Below are positions 62,818 to 64,000 of a stretch of 64,000 bases of DNA, in pieces. Every line of letters begins with the position of its first letter. Position 1 is the stretch's first letter. This DNA is from DAHUYF01 sp963838385 (GTDB lineage Bacteria > Pseudomonadota > Alphaproteobacteria > ATCC43930 > CGMCC-115725): positions 1,240,001-1,304,000 of the forward strand of contig CAWIRE010000001.1 in the NCBI GenBank assembly GCA_963838385.1. The letters run 5' to 3'. Under the pieces are notes generated by a model. That model was given only the letters and a program-made list of their open reading frames with translations, had not been told where the DNA came from and did no database searches. Both the position numbers and the translations under genes were made by a program.

Positions 62818-63657
62818 CTAACACCCCTCCGGCACGTAACCGAAGCGCTGCATCTGCTCGCGATGCGCCGCGATGAGGGCGCGGACCTGCCCGTCGCTCA
62901 GCACCTCCTGCCATTGCCCGGCGCGGCCTTCGCGGAAGAAACGCGCGGCGCTGGCCGGCTTCTCGGGGAAGCCTCCCGCTTCCTCCTGCCGGCGCAGGGC
63001 GGCGAAAGAGGCGCGCTCGATGGCGCGGCGGAACCGGTCGGGCCCGGGCTCGAGCCGGAGAAACCGCGCCAGCGCCGCGAACGTCTCTTCCGGCCGCTCG
63101 ACCATGTCCTCGTAGCGCATGACATGGAGCGACGGGTTAGGCCGGCGCGTCCAGCTCAGCACATTCTCCGACCAGGATCCCAGGAACTGGTAGACGCCGC
63201 GCTCATGCGTCGGAGTGCGGTGACCGCGGAGATTCATCCGCGCGATGGTCTCGTCGAGATCGATACCGAGGAAATGACTGTAGGAGACGGCGACGTCGAG
63301 CGGGTTGCGCAGGATGTAGACGGCGCCGGCAGTGAGCTCGCGGGTGACGAGCGGCGTGCCGAGGTAGGACACCAGCGCGTCATGCGTCTTGGCGAAGACG
63401 AGGCCTTCCGCCGCGTCGGTCATGGCGCGATGGACGCGCGGGCGGAGCGCGGCGATCTCCTGGTCCGAATGCTCCAGGAGCGAGCGCCTGCCGGAGAGCG
63501 CGAGATACCAGTGCGGCGCATTGTCCGTGCTGGTGAAGCGGCTCAGACGGTTGATGTCGGCGCCGTCGCCTTCCGCCTCGAGCAGATCATGCAGGAAGGC
63601 GCGGGTCCAGGTGTTGCCGGACCGCGGATAAGAGGCGAGCCAGACCAGACCGCCCAA
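62818..63657 (-). CDS. Sulfotransferase
   Basis: The 279-residue enzyme transfers sulfate from PAPS. The 5'-phosphosulfate loop is ASYPRSGNTWTRAFLHDLL and the 3'-phosphate region is YILRNPLDVAVSYSHFLG. FAKTHDALVSYLG and LHVMRYEDMVERPEETFAAL are standard. It starts with TTG at 63657 after AAGGGAG. It converges on the N-carbamoyl hydrolase gene, with 161 bases between them in which I see no gene. Acceptor unknown: it could be a sugar, lipid or small alcohol. Confidence 0.87.
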   Translation of the reverse strand: MGGLVWLASYPRSGNTWTRAFLHDLLEAEGDGADINRLSRFTSTDNAPHWYLALSGRRSLLEHSDQEIAALRPRVHRAMTDAAEGLVFAKTHDALVSYLGTPLVTRELTAGAVYILRNPLDVAVSYSHFLGIDLDETIARMNLRGHRTPTHERGVYQFLGSWSENVLSWTRRPNPSLHVMRYEDMVERPEETFAALARFLRLEPGPDRFRRAIERASFAALRRQEEAGGFPEKPASAARFFREGRAGQWQEVLSDGQVRALIAAHREQMQRFGYVPEGC

Positions 63658-63771
63658 GGGTGCTCCCTTCTTCTCGCAAAAGTTTGCCGCCGCCGGCAGT
63701 CATCAACCTTGCGTTGCCGGGCCACCATGATAGTTTGAAGCTGGGGCCCGTGGAACCGGGGGAGCAAGCCT

Positions 63772-64000
63772 ATGTCGAAGCGCGTCCGAGTCGCGGCGCT
63801 TGGCGGCGCGGCGACGGTGGCTTTGCTGGTGGCGGCGCCGCGCCCGGCCGAAGCGCAGGAACGGCCCGGCTGGTACGGCTCGCTCGAAGGCCGCTACCTC
63901 ATGAGCGACGGCGACAAGACCAGCGACTCCGATGTCTTTCAGTCGGTGACCAGCTCGGTTCGCCCGGCCGGCGATGGCGGCGGCGGCGCGGGGTCGCTGG
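63772..64000 (+). CDS. Outer-membrane beta-barrel-like protein, N-terminal fragment
   Basis: The first 76 codons of a gene that leaves the window. GGGGGAGC precedes the ATG at 63772. The leader (ALGGAATVALLVAAPRPAEA) is a Sec signal peptide. The mature start QERPGWYGSLEGRYLMSDGD has the aromatic and glycine pattern of a first beta-strand of an outer-membrane barrel. No family can be named from this much. Confidence 0.55.
   Translation, partial: MSKRVRVAALGGAATVALLVAAPRPAEAQERPGWYGSLEGRYLMSDGDKTSDSDVFQSVTSSVRPAGDGGGGAGSL

Overview
The window is GC-rich, densely packed DNA with short or overlapping gene junctions and strong purine-rich ribosome binding sites. Its content is that of a metabolically versatile soil or water alphaproteobacterium: many ABC uptake systems, ring-hydroxylating dioxygenase, CoA-ester and one-carbon enzymes, hydantoin genes, Tat-type binding-protein leaders, and small palindromic repeats common in this class. 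I cannot name the genus. I see no rRNA, tRNA, CRISPR array, prophage or transposase gene.

Layout. 0-7.4 kb: a cut-off Tat-exported protein (probably DUF882/YcbK type), a YcbB-type L,D-transpeptidase, a three-gene one-carbon cluster (MetE-like, MTHFR-like and SAM-methyltransferase-like), PanE and an aldo/keto reductase. 7.4-15.7 kb: a Rieske dioxygenase operon facing a MarR gene that leads a complete branched-chain-amino-acid-type ABC operon, probably an aromatic-acid uptake and oxidation unit. 15.7-17.4 kb: an LLM-class oxidoreductase and a CDP-diacylglycerol pyrophosphatase. 17.4-22.5 kb: a phosphite (phosphonate) oxidation locus, with ptxD-ptxE converging on a ptxB-ptxA-ptxC transporter operon; both units have a related dyad upstream. 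22.6-32.1 kb: dienelactone-hydrolase/SnoaL fusion, nicotinamidase, MBL hydrolase, FAH hydrolase, SDR, orphan binding protein, acyl-CoA carboxyltransferase and a Ctp protease. A 225-bp TA-flanked inverted-repeat element sits exactly between the protease and the next, convergent gene. 32.3-41.7 kb: crotonase, OprB-type porin, two possible small genes, a TctD/TctE-like two-component system, small proteins, an RMD1-family protein, a histidine phosphatase, an RRM protein and a CobW GTPase. 41.7-56.7 kb: a polysaccharide deacetylase, a cupin and two spermidine/putrescine-type ABC clusters, with a tandem-winged-helix GntR regulator and a binding protein lacking a signal peptide between them. 57.0-62.7 kb: hydantoin racemase, HyuA, HyuB and an N-carbamoyl-D-amino-acid hydrolase. 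The end holds a sulfotransferase and the start of an outer-membrane protein.

How it fits together. Three regions pair uptake with catabolism and a local regulator: dioxygenase/liv/MarR, ptx/PtxE, and pot-like transport/hydantoin/GntR. The third pairing is the least certain.

Caution. Eight otherwise well-preserved genes are broken by single-base frameshifts. I place 14 apparent one-base insertions and one deletion, ten of the fifteen between 58.6 and 62.6 kb. Most can be read as one extra base in a short homopolymer, so sequence error is the leading explanation, although decay of the hydantoin operon is possible.
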